Part shown: in pieces, positions 32,241-45,084 of the stretch | Layout of the letters: every line of letters starts with the position of its first letter | How positions within the stretch are numbered: position 1 is the first letter of the stretch | Assembly: GCF_030867145.1 (NCBI RefSeq) | Contig: NC_134419.1 | Location: forward strand, 76,881,403-76,945,402 | Length of the DNA stretch: 64,000 nt | Direction: 5' to 3' | DNA from: Opisthocomus hoazin | Taxonomy: Eukaryota > Chordata > Aves > Opisthocomiformes > Opisthocomidae | Notes under the pieces: generated by a model | What the model saw: only the letters and a program-made list of their open reading frames with translations | What the model was told of the DNA's origin: nothing | The model's database searches: none | Translations under genes and position numbers: made by a program

Positions 32241-35200
32241 ACGAGTGAATGCAGGATAGAAGACTTGGCAATGCATATGCCCCTTCCCTAACTAGCTGGT
32301 TGGTGTTGCAGCACGATGCTAACCCAAAGAGCAGCCCTAATGAATCCCGAGGGGCGGCAATACCTTGTCTGTGCAGGCTTCAGTGCCCGCCAGACCACCC
32401 CAAACATCCCTCCAAGCCCTTCTGCTGCCCCGCGCATCACGTAGGGTGCCGTGCCTGCCACCAACGGCCAGCCAGCCTCCATGGCGGGGACGGATGGGCT
32501 CTGCCCAGACCTAGGACTGAGCCTCCTCCCTGATGGGGAAACCAAGGGTCGCTTCGCCCAGGGCTTGGGGCCAGGGCCAATGAGCAAAACCAAGGTTTGG
32601 CTTTAAGCAGCACCATATCTCACCAAAACAGGGCACGCTGTCGCTGCAGAGCCAGGCTGGGAGATGCCCTCCTGGTACATACACGTCTCCTGAAAATACC
32701 AGCACAGGGAGAACAGCCCTTAGGAAACACAGATACCAAAGAAGCAGAAATGCATCCAACCTTCCCATGGCCTAAAAGCTTGTACCTGGATGCTGTTCGT
32801 ACCGATTAGGAGGACTCAGCTTCCCAACTTATGGAAAAGTTGGCTTTGGAAGCAGTGCAGAGCAGACCTTAAGCATATGTCCATGGCAGATGCAATGCAA
32901 GCAGCGCCGGCATCCCCAGGGCACGGGTGTCTGGCTGACTTCAGGCAGGAGGATCGCAGCCAGCCAGATTCCCTCGGGGATGGGCTGTAAGACTGGCTCA
33001 TTGCTCCTCTCAGGAGATTTGGAAGGTACCGAGAAGCATGGACGTGAGCTCTCCCGCTCTGGTGTGGTAGCCCCGAGAGCCCGTGGTGGAGGGGAAGGTC
33101 AGCAGACACGCCGCGAGAGCATCCCACAGCCATGGTAGGTGGGACAGCGGAGAGACCGGCCTTCGGGGGGGATGCAACCACTCACGTGCCGCCGCCACGT
33201 CTTCTTCCCGCTCGGGGGAACAAATTACCCTCACACTTCTAACATTAGCAGCCATTTCCATAACCAATTAACCTCTGCGTTATACCATCAAGCATCTGAA
33301 AAAGGTGTTGTGACACAGTTATTAAAGGATGGAAGCGACTTGTTGGCTGGCATGCATAATAAAGGGCGGCCTTGCTTTCCAGCTTGATTTTCTGAACAGG
33401 GGCAGACGAAGCAAAATCCTTACAAAACAGAAATATTTCACACTGGTTTGGGAAGGATGTGCTCTAGGTTTGTATAGCATTTGCAATTCAAATCTTTGCG
33501 TTTATTCATTTGCTTTTAAAGAAAGATTTATTTTCTGGCAAAGCAAATGACTACAGAAATTATTTTCCACATTTGTCACCTTCTTTTAAAGAAAATACCT
33601 GCTTTTTTGGCTTTTACTTCCCCCCCATGCAGCTGATGAGTCCTGGTTCTGGACCAAACAACCCTAAACATCAGTCTGGATTTGCTGCCGTGGGCCTCCC
33701 TTCTCCCTTCCCTCCCCGGAGCTGCGGCAGACGTTGAACTTCATCTCTGCCGACAGACCCTACGGAGCTGCTGTGGCTCCTCGGCCCCACGCTCGGGCAG
33801 CGAGGTGGGGGTCCCCCCCGGCCAGAAACGCGTGAACCTCCCTAAGCTCACCAGCCTTGCTAGAACCTTCCTTGGCTGTTCTGCCGTCACAGGGCCACGC
33901 AGCGGTGGTGTAAAGTGGGAGAGGTTGAAGAGAAGACTACAGGCTAATCGCTGCCCAGGTAACATGACCAAGATGAGAGTATTCAGCCAGAAAACAGAAA
34001 AAGAAATGGCTGTTTCTTTGTAAAGGACCTTGTGGCTTTCCTTTACGTGCCTCTTTTTGTTCTCAGCCGAGCTGCTTCGTCCCTGCTCGCCTGGGGAAAG
34101 CCAGCGAAATCCGCAACCTGTAACAACTTGTAACACGCAAAAAGTGTCCCTAGACTTTTATTTCTAGCAATGCTTTAACCTGTTCCAGATTCCACATGCA
34201 TTTGTGTGCCTGCTCTGTAGTTATTGGTGAATTTATTGCTTTTTTTGGACGGTTCGCTCTCTGAAAGCTCCTTTGCTTTCTCCATGCATCCATGCCCGCG
34301 TGCACATCGGCACGCACGGAGTTTGCTCTTCAAATCCCGGTCAACTCGAAAGCACTAAGGCTGCCACTGTCCAGGCAGCCAAGCAGTGTGGAGCCACGAT
34401 GCACTCGCAGCACCGCTGGGACAGGCTACACGTGAATCGAAATATTTCACCAATATCTGGTTTTATGGCAAAAAAAAATTAGAAATGTTCAGCTGGAGTG
34501 AACGGTAGAAGAGGGAGCATTTTCCAGTGCTCTAGAGGGTTTTTTTCCCTTCCTAATTTCCCCTTTTTTAACATAGATGACAGAGTCTGTATGGTTTTAT
34601 TTCCCATTTTTGCAGCGGGGAGGACTTGACAAGGAAGAGTTAGGCCAACAACAGCCATACCTTTTTGTATTTAGGAAACTACACTGACACTTGTATTTAA
34701 AGATCAAAGCAAGGCAAACACCAGGACTCCAAGCCTCCTGTCTTTTTTTTTTCCATAAAAGAATGCTATGGAGTTTACTAGTGGTGCCACTAATGAGGTA
34801 ACTTCAGCAGTGATTTCACATTAGCAGCACTCTATCTACTAGAAGCTGATGATCTTTGGCCACTGTAAAACACGATTCCCAGGCCAGGTGTTGGGCTCTC
34901 AGCCAAAATGTTGTGTTTTTCCCAACACTGCACTACAAAGGGCCTCAATGATGATAGGAAAGATATACTTCCTTTAGGGATCAGAGATAATTAACTCTTT
35001 ATAGTTGCTCTTTTATTATTACTGAACCCATGCCAAACTTTTGCATTGCTTTACCTAATAAAAGTACCTCCTGCACCGCTGGTAGTATCCAAATTACTTT
35101 TTTCATTCATTAACAGTCAGGCCTTTAACTGCATTTCGAACATCTTTGTTGTAGAATACTCTCAAAATTAGTCATTCCTGAGCATTTACACTGCACAGTT

Positions 35201-35439
35201 CTCTTTAGTTTCCAAACTTTATAACATTATTCTTACCAAAAGGGAGGAATTTAGAAAATATACAAAGAAGTCAAAGTAGCAACAGCATATGTTTCATGCA
35301 GCCACCAAAGAACCATATGTAAGGTACTGCGTGCTATTATGCTGCCGCAGCGTTGAATTCGTAGATTTACAGATTCATTAATAAAAACAATAATATCACT
35401 GCTCACTTGCATATCTCCAAGCACACTATGAAGCAGGGT
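32241..35439. other. Unique DNA, no gene recognised
   Basis: GC-richer to about 33200, then alternating AT-rich (33240-33620 and 34500-35400) and mixed sequence, with a CpG-bearing patch near 33690-33840. ORFs to 139 codons on both strands have no recognisable family. Confidence 0.5.
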
Positions 35440-35560
35440 GGCATCACCATCCCAGCTTTGCAGATGGAGAGAAGAGAGAGAGAAAATGACTTGCTTGGTG
35501 CTAACGGAGCAGCATCAAAGCTAGGAGCAGAGCTCAGCTCTCCTTCAGGGCCGACCATGC
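35440..35560 (-). repeat. MIR-like SINE fragment (tentative)
   Basis: CCCAGCTTTGCAGATGGAGA, AGAGAAAATGACTTGCTTGG and GGAGCAGAGCTCAG resemble the reverse complement of the MIR 3' half (TTTTACAGATGAGGAAACTGAGG, AGTGACTTGCCCAAG, GCAGAGC). Diverged, with GA expansions. Confidence 0.4.
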
Positions 35561-36839
35561 TCTGCCCCTTGGCTTCTTCTGCCCTTGGCAGACCTCAGTC
35601 CTCGCTTCCGAGCAGCACCAAAACGAGCTGCTTATCTCGGGGGGAATCTGAACACCTTCAATCATCTTCTCCTCTCCTTGGGACCTCTACTTCTCCTCTT
35701 CCACGCTCTTCCTGGGGAGAAGCGACACATATGAGGGCATCGCTTGGTGAGCTGGAGCTGCCTCTGAGAAGCCCAAGGCCAAGTGGCTCATCCACCTCCC
35801 TCTGATGGAGCCAGACGCCCTCGCCAGAAGGCACCACCTCCACGGTTACCACGCTTCGCGAAGGGGGTCTGCTGCACGGCCCAGCGTGTGTTGCCACTTG
35901 TCACCATCTCATACGCTCAACCGCCAAATTAACTTGCGGAGGCAAGCGCTGTTTTTCTCAGAGGCCATTTTTAACATTTGCCTTTCAAAAGCTAGTGCAA
36001 AGCTATCTAGCAGCCTACGGGAAATAAAGTAAGCAAAAAGCAGCAGAGGAACAAGCCCACAAAATGTTTATTTTCTCCAGCTCTGCGACGCTGCTCCTCA
36101 ATCTGAGAAGCACCGAGGGCAGCCCCAGGGCTGGTGCCACCTGCCTGGGTGCAGCGGAGGATCACTGCCGTCCCGCGGCGCTGAATCTGCCCAACCCCAG
36201 GGACGGGGCTGTGCCTCAGAGCCCAGCCCGTGGCCAAGATCTGCCTGCTCCACGTGCGCGATATTGCTAGAGACACTTCGACGGCTGCCGCCTCTCTCCC
36301 CACCCTGGGACAGGGACATCTGGAGTTGGGATATGTAAGGAGAAGCATGTATAAAATGTAAATTAGTCCGTGAAGATTCCTGGGGTCCCCCATACCGAGA
36401 TGTGCTGCAGTAACCATCACCTGGACAACCCCATGGCAACTGGGCTGGAGTGCTTGGTTTTCCTCCCCGCGTTGCATCCCTCACCCCGCCGCTGCGGTCT
36501 GCGCCGGAGCACCGGCCACCAGGACAGCATTCCTGCCCTCGGGAAGACCCGCTCTCCTCAGAAGAGGAAAGGAATGTGCTCTGAGAAACACGGCATGTTG
36601 GATCAATATCCCCTCTGCTCCTCAACTTGGTATTTCCAGGGGTTTATTTATCTCAAGCCTAGGAGTTTTCAACTGAAATGGCTCCGTTTGTACCATGCAG
36701 GCAGGTGGAATAAAGGTTTGCAGATTTGCCACTCAATCCAAATACACAAGGACATGAAGAGAGAAAAAAAGACATGTAACATTCACAGCAGTTGGGATTT
36801 GCTTTTCTTTTGAAGCTGCATGTGAACACATACTGAAAA
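35561..36839. other. Unique DNA, no gene recognised
   Basis: GC-moderate. Opposed ORFs of 130-175 codons at 35407-35805, 36007-36477 (minus), 36098-36625 (minus) and 36370-36813 overlap in several frames and lack family resemblance. Confidence 0.5.
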
Positions 36840-37000
36840 CATAATCTTCCTGGATCCAGGACCCAGGATTTTAATCTGGGTTTCTGGCTGATGATAGCAA
36901 TTAAAAGCTGACAGCCCAGAAGTATTTTATGTAAAAAAAATGATTGGCCTAATGATATTCAACTGAAGCATGGCCTCCAGATTGGAGCTGGTCACACGTA
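36840..37000. promoter_or_regulatory. Candidate conserved enhancer G
   Basis: Non-coding, repeat-free words in close order: GGCTGATGATAGCAATTAAA, AGCTGACAGCCCAG (TALE-like), ATTTTATGTAAAAAAAATGA, TTGGCCTAATGATATTCAAC. This is the style of ancient vertebrate non-coding elements. Judgement by eye only. Confidence 0.25.
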
Positions 37001-37397
37001 TAAAGTGCGGGGAAAAGCTGAGCTACACAAGATCACAAAGGGAGTTAATAGAACCGGGATCCACGTTCAATGTCTTTTTCATTCTCGGCTCTTTGTTCTA
37101 CCCATTAGTATACACGGACTCCCTTTGGTAAGATCCTTTGTATTTCCAACTTATCAGGGTCTCCTAAATGAAAGTCATGTGCTTTTATCTACTCATTCCC
37201 TTTAATAAGTGTCACAAACATTCTGTGTGATTGATTAACTGGTAACAAGAAAGAGACAAAGTAGGAATATGCATATTAGCATATTTTTCTTTGCTCAAAG
37301 AAATGCATTTTATATATACGCGGCACTTCTAATATATTAAGCTGCCAAAAGTGTTAAACAAAGGAGGAACTGAATTACACTACAAAACACAGTGACA
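37001..37397. other. AT-rich unique DNA
   Basis: Contains GATTGATTAACTGGTAAC (37227-37246) and ATGCATATTAGCATATTTTT (37269), both homeodomain/POU-like, which may extend the neighbouring enhancer candidate. No coding feature. Confidence 0.4.
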
Positions 37398-37460
37398 AGG
37401 CCAAATTTATCCTTGGTGTAACTCACTGATGTCAGCGGAGTTAAACCAGAGATGAAACAG
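37398..37460. repeat. Ancient near-palindromic MITE-like remnant
   Basis: GGCCAAATTTATCCTTGGTG, TAACTCACTGATGTCAGCGG and AGTTAAACCAGAGATGAAAC form an imperfect palindrome. It matches the common amniote pattern of GGCCAAATTCATCCYTGGTGT, then AACTCCATTGACTTCAATGG, then the mirror arm. Both arms are visible here, the best example in the window. Confidence 0.55.
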
Positions 37461-37504
37461 GCTCCCTACGTGTGCATGAAACACCCCAGCAAGCACAGAG
37501 GGAT

Positions 37505-37600
37505 ATTCACAGATTTTGCAGCCAGAAGGGACCATTACGATCGTATCGTCTGACTTCCTGCATAAACACAGGCGAGGAAATTTCCCCCGTTTCCCCATTA
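37505..37600 (-). mobile_element. CR1-type LINE 3' end, ancient amniote subfamily
   Basis: CACAGATTTTGCAGCCAGAA, GGGACCATTACGATCGTATC and GTCTGACTTCCTGCATAAAC follow the reverse complement of the CR1-type 3' end abundant in turtles and crocodilians (CCAGAAGGGACCATTNTGATCATCTAGTCTGACCTCCTG). Distinct from the bird-type copies here and much older. No octamer tail is preserved. Confidence 0.65.
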
Positions 37601-37619
37601 CGCACACAGATGATTGACT

Positions 37620-37790
37620 GAACGACCGTGTTCCTCCGGCGCTGGCAGGGGAGTTGCTTCGGCACTGCCGGGGGACGATGCTGCGCGCCGCTGCAAGGTG
37701 CTGAGCACCCTCCCCTCGCCCCGCCGGCAGCGGGAGGGCTTACTCAACCAGTTTACGGCGCGTTCGGCAGTGCAGGGGCTGGAGGCAGAG
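37620..37790. other. CpG-rich patch
   Basis: CCTCCGGCGCTGGCAGGGG, GCTGCGCGCCGCTGCAAGG, CCCCGCCGGCAGCGGGAGG and GGCGCGTTCGGC give a dense CpG cluster immediately after the ancient CR1 fragment. Neighbouring sequence is CpG-poor. No gene start recognised. Confidence 0.4.
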
Positions 37791-40074
37791 GATGCAAGGG
37801 CTTGACGCACCCAGTTTGTCAGGGCTTTCAGTCTGAGGGTTTTTGCCGGGAACACAAATGTGCTGCTCCCCTCTGACCAGCCCTGAGGTTCACACAGGCT
37901 GAGGTGTGGGACACTGAGATTCATGCCGGGTGGATGTGGAGGATGGATTCACCTGTTCTAGGCAGGAGAGACTCGTGAAGAGGTAGATGAGGGACCTGGC
38001 AGCGGTTAGCACTGCCATCTTAAAAACCACTTGACTCCAAGGAGTACTATATATATGGTAGTCAAGGCAAAAGCATGTATTACCTAAGACATCGTTAACT
38101 CTGCACAGCAAAACAAGCAGAGCGTTCAGAACAGCCACACCATAGAGATCTCTGGGATGGGGACAATTCACAGCAGCTTCTCCTTGGGGAGACAGCTCAC
38201 GCTTAGCAAAGACACCGACCCAACCCTCTGTCCTTCTCCCCATGCCTAGCAAAGATCCGCCAGTCATTTTAATTCACCCAGACTCGCTGATGGGAAGGAG
38301 CAGAGAAGAGGGATAAGATGAAGCTTACATCTCCCACTACTCTTGGCATCACGCGAGACGCGACTAACCACGGGTGCCACGGCTGCGACACTCCAGTCTG
38401 TGTGAGATTCGCTGCACCACTGCCCCACGTGCCAGCTCTTCGGGTAGGAAATAAAAAGGTGAAATTCACTTTGTTGTTGTATGCCGGAAGGAATGAATTC
38501 TGTTCAGCTGCATTTACTGGTACGCTACCTCTGCACAGCTTTGTAGGTGCCAGTCTCAAACAGAACCTAAACATTTGTCTAACGTTTTGCCATCTGTAGA
38601 ACTCACTGAGCGTGTTAGGTGTCTCGCCTCAACCGTTAGCAGAGCTCCTGGCTCTCCAGACAACCTCTGCCACCACATCAATGATGTGATTTCTTCCTGT
38701 GATTCGCAGCGATGTCCAGTTGGTGCATTCCTACAGATCCTTCTGTACAAGGACCTCACGTTTCATATTTATTGACGAATTAAATTGTGAGGCGAGTATT
38801 ATGATTCCTGTATTATGACGGCAAGCTGAGTCATTGAGCAGACTTAGCGACATTTTTACTCTTTGCAAAGCTAGACCAAGAGCTAGTAATTTATCTTGTG
38901 TCTCTGAAGGCTTTGCTTGAACTAGAGAATGTGCCTTCCTCGCATACAGTACTGCCCTGGATGAGTTCCCACTCTGCTTTTCAAACGCAGCTGAAGAACA
39001 AGTCAGTCTTTTCCCTTACGCTGCAGTTTGTACTTACAAAGTACTGCACAAGCACAAATCCCTTAGCATTCATACAATCTGTATCTCTCCTAACACATCC
39101 TACTCTGTATATCTCCTGAACCTTGATCCTGAACCCCTGACTGTGCTAAGTCTGAGAGCATCCGCAGAATAATCGTGCTATGCACTCCCAGATCTGGTGT
39201 CTTCTCTCGAAGCCAGTCATTCAGAGGGACATGCACATTTGCAAGATTATCTTTTGGCTTCTGGTAGCAGAAATCATAAACAGAAATTATTTGAAATGAG
39301 GAGCATCTACCATTTTAGCTCCAGGCCAGGTGGACATGGACGACTTAAAAGGATATATTTAGCAATGAAACACTTCAGACCGCAGCGCATATGTGTATCC
39401 AGTTGCTAACTGTTAATCATGTCTCCTTCCCCCAAACTGGCCAACCAAAAGGACACCTGGCAATTCTGGAACATTCCTACCAGATTACTAATATCAATAT
39501 TAAGTGAAAGAGCTTGAAGAATGTCACATTAGTTTCTGATGGCTCCCTTCCGCCATACTTCTGGCCAGCAAGCTTTGGCAGATGTGACTCCATCCTGTCC
39601 AAATGCAATTCAGTGTTTAAGAATGTGCTCACTTTCCTGGGACCATCTGTTTACTTTTCTGCTGAAGGAACTCCAGCCTCTTTGGCAACCTTATTGTATT
39701 GTACTCAATAAATCCTGACATGTAGCAAATTTTTTTGGCAGATTTTGAATCTGAATGCCATCCAAATTGTTCATTATTGATATTAAAACCGATTTGTGCA
39801 TCACCAACCATTAAAGGAATGCACTAAATATCTCCATGAACGAGAAACCGAGTAGTCCATCAGAATACATTTATCAACAGTAATGCTAAAATGAAAGAAG
39901 AGTACTATGGCTTTTCCTGCTATTGCAAAAGCCCACCTCTAAGAGTAGTTACTTATTTCCTTTCTACAGGATACAAAATGTACAAAGAGCTAATGTACAA
40001 ACTAAAAAGTCAAAAGAAAGGTACCTGTCCCAGAGGGATACCTCCTATGGTCCAACACATGCAGTCTGGAGCAG
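37791..40074. other. Unique DNA, no gene recognised
   Basis: Mixed to AT-rich, with ORFs under 130 codons on both strands (for example 37890-38267 minus and 38318-38599 plus). None resembles a known protein. No repeat was recognised. Confidence 0.5.
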
Positions 40075-40150
40075 AAAGGCAGGACCTTGCATCTACTCCT
40101 AGCTGAGCCACAGATCCACTGGCTGACCACAGCAAAGTCTCTTCATCCTA
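40075..40150 (+). repeat. MIR-like SINE fragment (tentative)
   Basis: AGGACCTTGCATCTACTCCT, AGCTGAGCCACAGATCCACT, GGCTGACCACAGCAAAGTCT and CTTCATC follow the MIR core order (CTCCTAGCTCTGCCACTGAC, TGTGTGACC, GCAAGTCACTTCACC). Diverged. Confidence 0.4.
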
Positions 40151-42224
40151 CATGGGTTTGATGTCCTCTTCAAGTAGTTGTCTAGACCGTAGGATCAAGG
40201 CATCATTAGGCTTACCAAATCGTTAATGTAAATTTTTAGTCCTCTAACTGCTGTACTCTGAGGTCCAGTGTGGATATCTGTAGCACGCCAAAGTATAATT
40301 CAGCTTTCGAAGTATCTGTGAATATCTGTAAAAAAAATAATGATGTGTACTTTCTGTATGTGTAGAGTGAATAGCCACAACAGCTTTAATTAAAACGGAA
40401 TAATTTTCTAGATAAGTAAAGTGGTGTAAACGATGTTCACTAGACAGATTTTTAAGGACCCATTTTTGTTGGAGTTTTGCAGAAGTACTGTAGAATTATT
40501 GGGCTCCAGTTGTTGCTGGCATATCAGTTGTCAGCATTCAGAGTCCATCATATATTTCACATGACTTTTCACATAAACTTGCAGAAGCATTGGAGAAATC
40601 CAGTCAATTGATCTCCCATAAAGGAATGGACTTCATTTTTTATTTAAAAAAAATATAAAAATCAATACTTAGCCAATGTAACAATCTATACTGACATACC
40701 ACATTCAAAGCAAGGATTCTGTTGAAAATTCTTCATCCTCCCTTATTCCTTCCTGTTCTAGTAACTTAAAAATCCCGACCTGAAGTATTTGCCCTTCACA
40801 TTCTGTTGGACACTGATGATGAAAAGTGGAAATCAGACAACGGTTGCAATAGCACCTACATTGTACATTCCCAGATAAGTAGCTGGATCCAAAACCAAGC
40901 GTTGGCTTCAGAAAGAGCATCATCATTTTGCTTCCTTTTCTTTTTTTCCTTCGCAACAGGTGGCTCAGGAAGGTCGCTTTCCTAAAGAAGCCATTCTCCT
41001 TCTCGCTACGTGGAGCGAGCACGCAGCCTCGACAGCACGCTAAACTTTCGAACTTCTCCTATATATTCTCCAGACACACTTGCAGATTCCTCCCCAGTTA
41101 ATTTACTGCTGCTGAAAGACTGCAGACCAATGGCTCAGGAGATCGAAGCCTGTTGCTACATGCAGGTAATTATTCAGGAGGACAAATGCTTCTTCCCACT
41201 GCCCCGCTGCGGTGACTCCAGCCGAGGGCTGGGAGGGGAGCGCTGCCTCCGCACCAGCTCCAAAATCGATCTCCTCATCCAGTGTGCTGCCAGCCGGCGT
41301 ACTACCATGGGTTTTAGGGTGTAGATACCTCTCCACTAGGAAGTGGAGGGAGGCTGCCAGAGTTTACAGACCTCTCTGTGAACAGACTGGCTCCGTCGCA
41401 AGAGGCACGCTGCAGTTTCAGCCAGTAGCCTTCCAGCCTCAAGTCAGGGCACCAGGGCTTTAAGGAAATGCGTTAACAACATCACCATGTGTGACAGGGG
41501 ATCTATACTTCTCATCATCTGTGCTCCTTCAGGTGACCGCTCTCTCCTGCTTCGCTCCTCCCATCACAGGGCAGGCTGTGCAGCAGAGTAGGAGAAAGCA
41601 CTTAGCTGGCATTGAGCACCTCATATTTTCTTCTCGAGACAGGCGTTCTTCATCATTGGCTGCTCTTCTGGCTTGTCTCACTTTCATCAAATTGCTCGGC
41701 CTGTTGAATGGACAGAGGATTGCTCCAAATACTTCAGTTGGGATTAAAAAAAAATCTCTGCTATCCTGCTCTTTGCTGTTCAAACATCTTCTCCTGCCCC
41801 CTTGGTCACATCACCCCGTAGAGGCTGACACTCAGTCAACAGTCCCCTCTTTCCCAGCACATGAGTGCAAAATCCTCTTCCTGTGCCTTGTGAACTCATT
41901 GCAAGTGTGAATCCATACCAATCTGTGCAGTGGGAACATAGCTGAAAATCAGAATTGATCAATTAATAACTAGCAAGGTAAATGCCCATCCTTAAGGTGA
42001 GGTTCTGCTCCTGGTTGTTCATTACCGCGTGCAATCTCCTGGCTTCACCGGGGCAGGCATCACACAGGGTGGTACATGAGGAGCTTGGTCCTCCTTCGCT
42101 TATTAATGGGAATCTTCTCTTACATGAACTGGCAGCTTGGCTATCCATCCTGTTCTGTCTCTTGTCTCCATTAAATGCTCATATAACCTACGGCTGTAAG
42201 ATTGGCTAAGAGGACAACCTTGTG
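40151..42224. other. Unique DNA, no gene recognised
   Basis: AT-rich to about 40700, mixed after. ORFs at 41010-41324 and 41491-41910 (plus) and 40705-41022 (minus) have no recognisable family. No CR1. Confidence 0.5.
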
Positions 42225-42328
42225 GATGTCAGGAAATCTGTATTTCATTTCCCATATGATGTTGGATAATGGATTCTCCATGGCTTTGGATTTCCATATG
42301 TAAATCTGGGATACTAATTCCTAACCTG
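42225..42328 (+). repeat. MIR-like SINE fragment
   Basis: GTCAGGAAATCTGTATTTCA, TTTCCCATATGATGTTGGAT, then TTTCCATATGTAAATCTGGG and ATACTAATTCCTAACCT reproduce the MIR 3' half (TCAGTTTCCCCATCTGTAAAATGGGGATAATAATACCTACCT) after a diverged 5' half. Confidence 0.5.
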
Positions 42329-43994
42329 TTCTTGGAATTTGTGACGCTTAACGGGTGGGAAGTTGTACCTAATTAAGCAGGAGTGATTTGTACGGAAGAA
42401 GATAAGAGGCTGGCTCTGATTTGCGCTCTGGCATTTAGACACGATCTTTTCCCCAACTATTTCTGCTAACAGGCCTAGGGTTCCAGCATGGCTGGTAACA
42501 TCCACAGTCCCAGGTACGATATCTTTGCAAGTCACTATGTAATGCTGTGGCAGATAATTCTGACAGCCGGCTCCCACAGGAAATAACAGCAATCATCACA
42601 AACCCGAACACCTTCCACTAAAAGTACAAGATGTGCTCCTGAACTTGCCTTCTCAGGCACCAAGGCTGAGCAGCAGGTACTTTAGCAAGAGAAACAAAAT
42701 CTTTCCAAATAAAACACCACACTGCTTACACGAGGGAGGACAGGAGAAAGAAAGCAGCTGAAAGACATTAGCAATCTCTTTTAATGGGCTGCTCTGAAGT
42801 ACATCAATACACGGTGGTGTGAACGCTATGAAAGATGACACAGCCTTACAAAGCGCAAGCAGGGCTTGGGGCAAACGCTGTGCTGAGCTATGCTACTCTT
42901 CGATGTAAAAATGGAGCCAACAAACCCTTGCTCCCCTGCAAAGACTGCAGCTCTCGTTTCTCAGGAGCAAAGCTGCAGCTGCAACAGGCACCAGATGGTC
43001 TGGAAAGCATTGCAGTTCAATAGCACCTTCTATCTGCAAGATACTGTTATTTAGTTGCTCTACTCTGTGGTGAAACACAATAATGACATGGAAAACTGAT
43101 GGTTTTTTTGCCTGTAGGACACAAAAATAATTGACTTAGGACTATAATTTCTACTACTAGGACTGTGGAAGTCCCTAAATCTCCCTGAAAGCTGGGAGTA
43201 TATTCCAGTGGAAGGACGACTCAGTGCTGCTCGCTCTTATTCTGTTTCTTGTTGTTTTTCCCCAGACCTCCTCTGCTGGCTTCTGTTACAGAGAAGACAC
43301 AAAGATATTGGGCTACGGGAATCTTTGGTCTGAAGCGCCACGACAAGTCGTAGATCTTTACAGGTTAACTCACGTCAGCTTCACTGGGAAACCTGCGTGC
43401 TGGAAGTAGAAGAAGCAGTGGCCCTGTAGTGGAAATGCCCACTGACCAACACAGGGACTACACAGAGATGACCCTGGTGGTGTTTTCAGGAAAGCCTCTC
43501 TTCTCTGCAAGAAGTATTTTCAATATACAAGGTGAAAGCACTTACAAGGGTAAAAATATCATCATGATCAGGGCTGACCACTCCTGCTCTTTCATTTCAA
43601 GTGTTTGGATGTTCTTTCCCCCAGCCCTACTTAATTTCTAAATATTTGTAGCAGTTCAGATGTTAAAGTGGAGTAAGATGATCTCACGTTAGAAGTGTTT
43701 AATACATTTCCTCACAAAACAATTGTCACTCTACGCCAACAACACGTGACCTTTTGATGGCCACAGTAGCAACCTGGGCTATACAAGGGGTATGTCTTGT
43801 ACACTCTCATGGAAAACTTGGGCTGAAGACACACACCTCTACCTCAGCAGCCGTTTTAGGTGAACAAGTCTTACAAGGCTGGATTTTGACCTTGAAGAAC
43901 TAGAAACTATTGTCACTGTGGATCTATTGCAACTGGCAGATTATTTCATCAAACCGAAAATGGGTTTTAACTAATTCAGCAAATCTTGAATCCA
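42329..43994. other. Unique DNA, no gene recognised
   Basis: Contains an ORF at 43224-43409 whose first 18 residues look like a secretion signal, but it begins at GTG, is only 61 codons long and has no partner exon. Treated as chance. No CR1. Confidence 0.5.
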
Positions 43995-44095
43995 CCAACA
44001 GCTGCTGCTTACAGAGTAAATTCCATGGGGCAGGGATAGATTTTACCTATGTGTTAGGTACTACACAAAGCACATTGACTACACCAATAGTGAAC
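43995..44095 (+). repeat. L2-like or related ancient LINE 3' end
   Basis: GTAAATTCCATGGGGCAGGG, ATAGATTTTACCTATGTGTT and AGGTACTACACAAAGCACATTG follow the ancient amniote LINE terminus (TGTAAGCTCTTTGGGGCAGGGA, then TGTACAGCGCCTAGCACAATG). Second example in the window after 7733-7955. Confidence 0.4.
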
Positions 44096-45084
44096 AGCAA
44101 TCTAGACTGCCAGTTATCGAACACAGATAGAAATCAGCAATTTTTTATCCAAGGATCCAATCCAAACACATGTTGTGACTGTATTGGTAAATAGAATTAA
44201 GTTTCAATTTTATTGTTATATAACAACACAACAAAATATGTCAAAGGTAGCGCTCCCAGGTCCCTGCTTTTATTACTCACCCATCACGGTGTGCTAGAGT
44301 CTACAGCACCAGCTGGCCTTTTAGCAGGGCTTAGTGTGGTGTGGGCACAGCAACTGTCACTGCCAAAGTGGGAATGATAAGCCTAGACTTCGCAGTCAAA
44401 TGTTTTCGACTCCCCAGTCAGAGCAATCAGGTGCCCATTTCCATGCGTGGCATATTTCTGGAGCAAAATTGTTGATTTTTCTTTAGGCACTGTGTGCCTC
44501 TTCTTCCTGTTATATGTGCTGCAGTCACATGCAATGGTGCATTCGCATGCCAAAAAGACGGTCAGTGGGGAGCGAGGAACCTCCCGGTCGGGCTGATTGA
44601 CCTCCCTTGTCCCCTAATCTCTGTGTCCACAGAACAGCTTCTCTTGCAGCAGTCACTTCTGCACGCCGCCTCCTCTGCGCATGCCAGTCCCGACTCGGGA
44701 AGGATGCTGGCCCCTCCTGTTTGCAGGATGCTCTTTCTACATCCCAAAAATTCCATTCCCTCCTCTGCCGGGGCCACCACACAGCTGAAAGATAAACCTG
44801 AGCCTAACTTCCACCGTACCAGCTGATTTCAACAGATTCACTTGCCTGCTCAGATCACGTGCTGGATCAGATCTTTTGGAAATAAATTCTGAAAGTGTTA
44901 AAAGAGAAGTCGGGGAATTGAGCTGTAGTTGACTGACCCCACTCACAAGGTCTGGACAGGAGAAATTTTGATTTGTGTGACAATTTAATGGTTTACAAGG
45001 CGGAGCTCTCACGTGACGGCAGGGCAGAAACCCAATTCTGTTGAGGTAGGAATGATCCGTGGAGGGTCTGGGCATATCCAAAAT
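44096..45084. other. Unique DNA, no gene recognised
   Basis: Mixed composition, with opposed ORFs at 44494-44826 (plus) and 44525-44782/44737-45099 (minus) lacking family resemblance. Confidence 0.5.

Noticed and set aside
43224..43409. 61-codon ORF with signal-peptide-like start
   Set aside because: Begins at GTG. The hydrophobic start comes from a T-rich tract that also imitates a splice acceptor.
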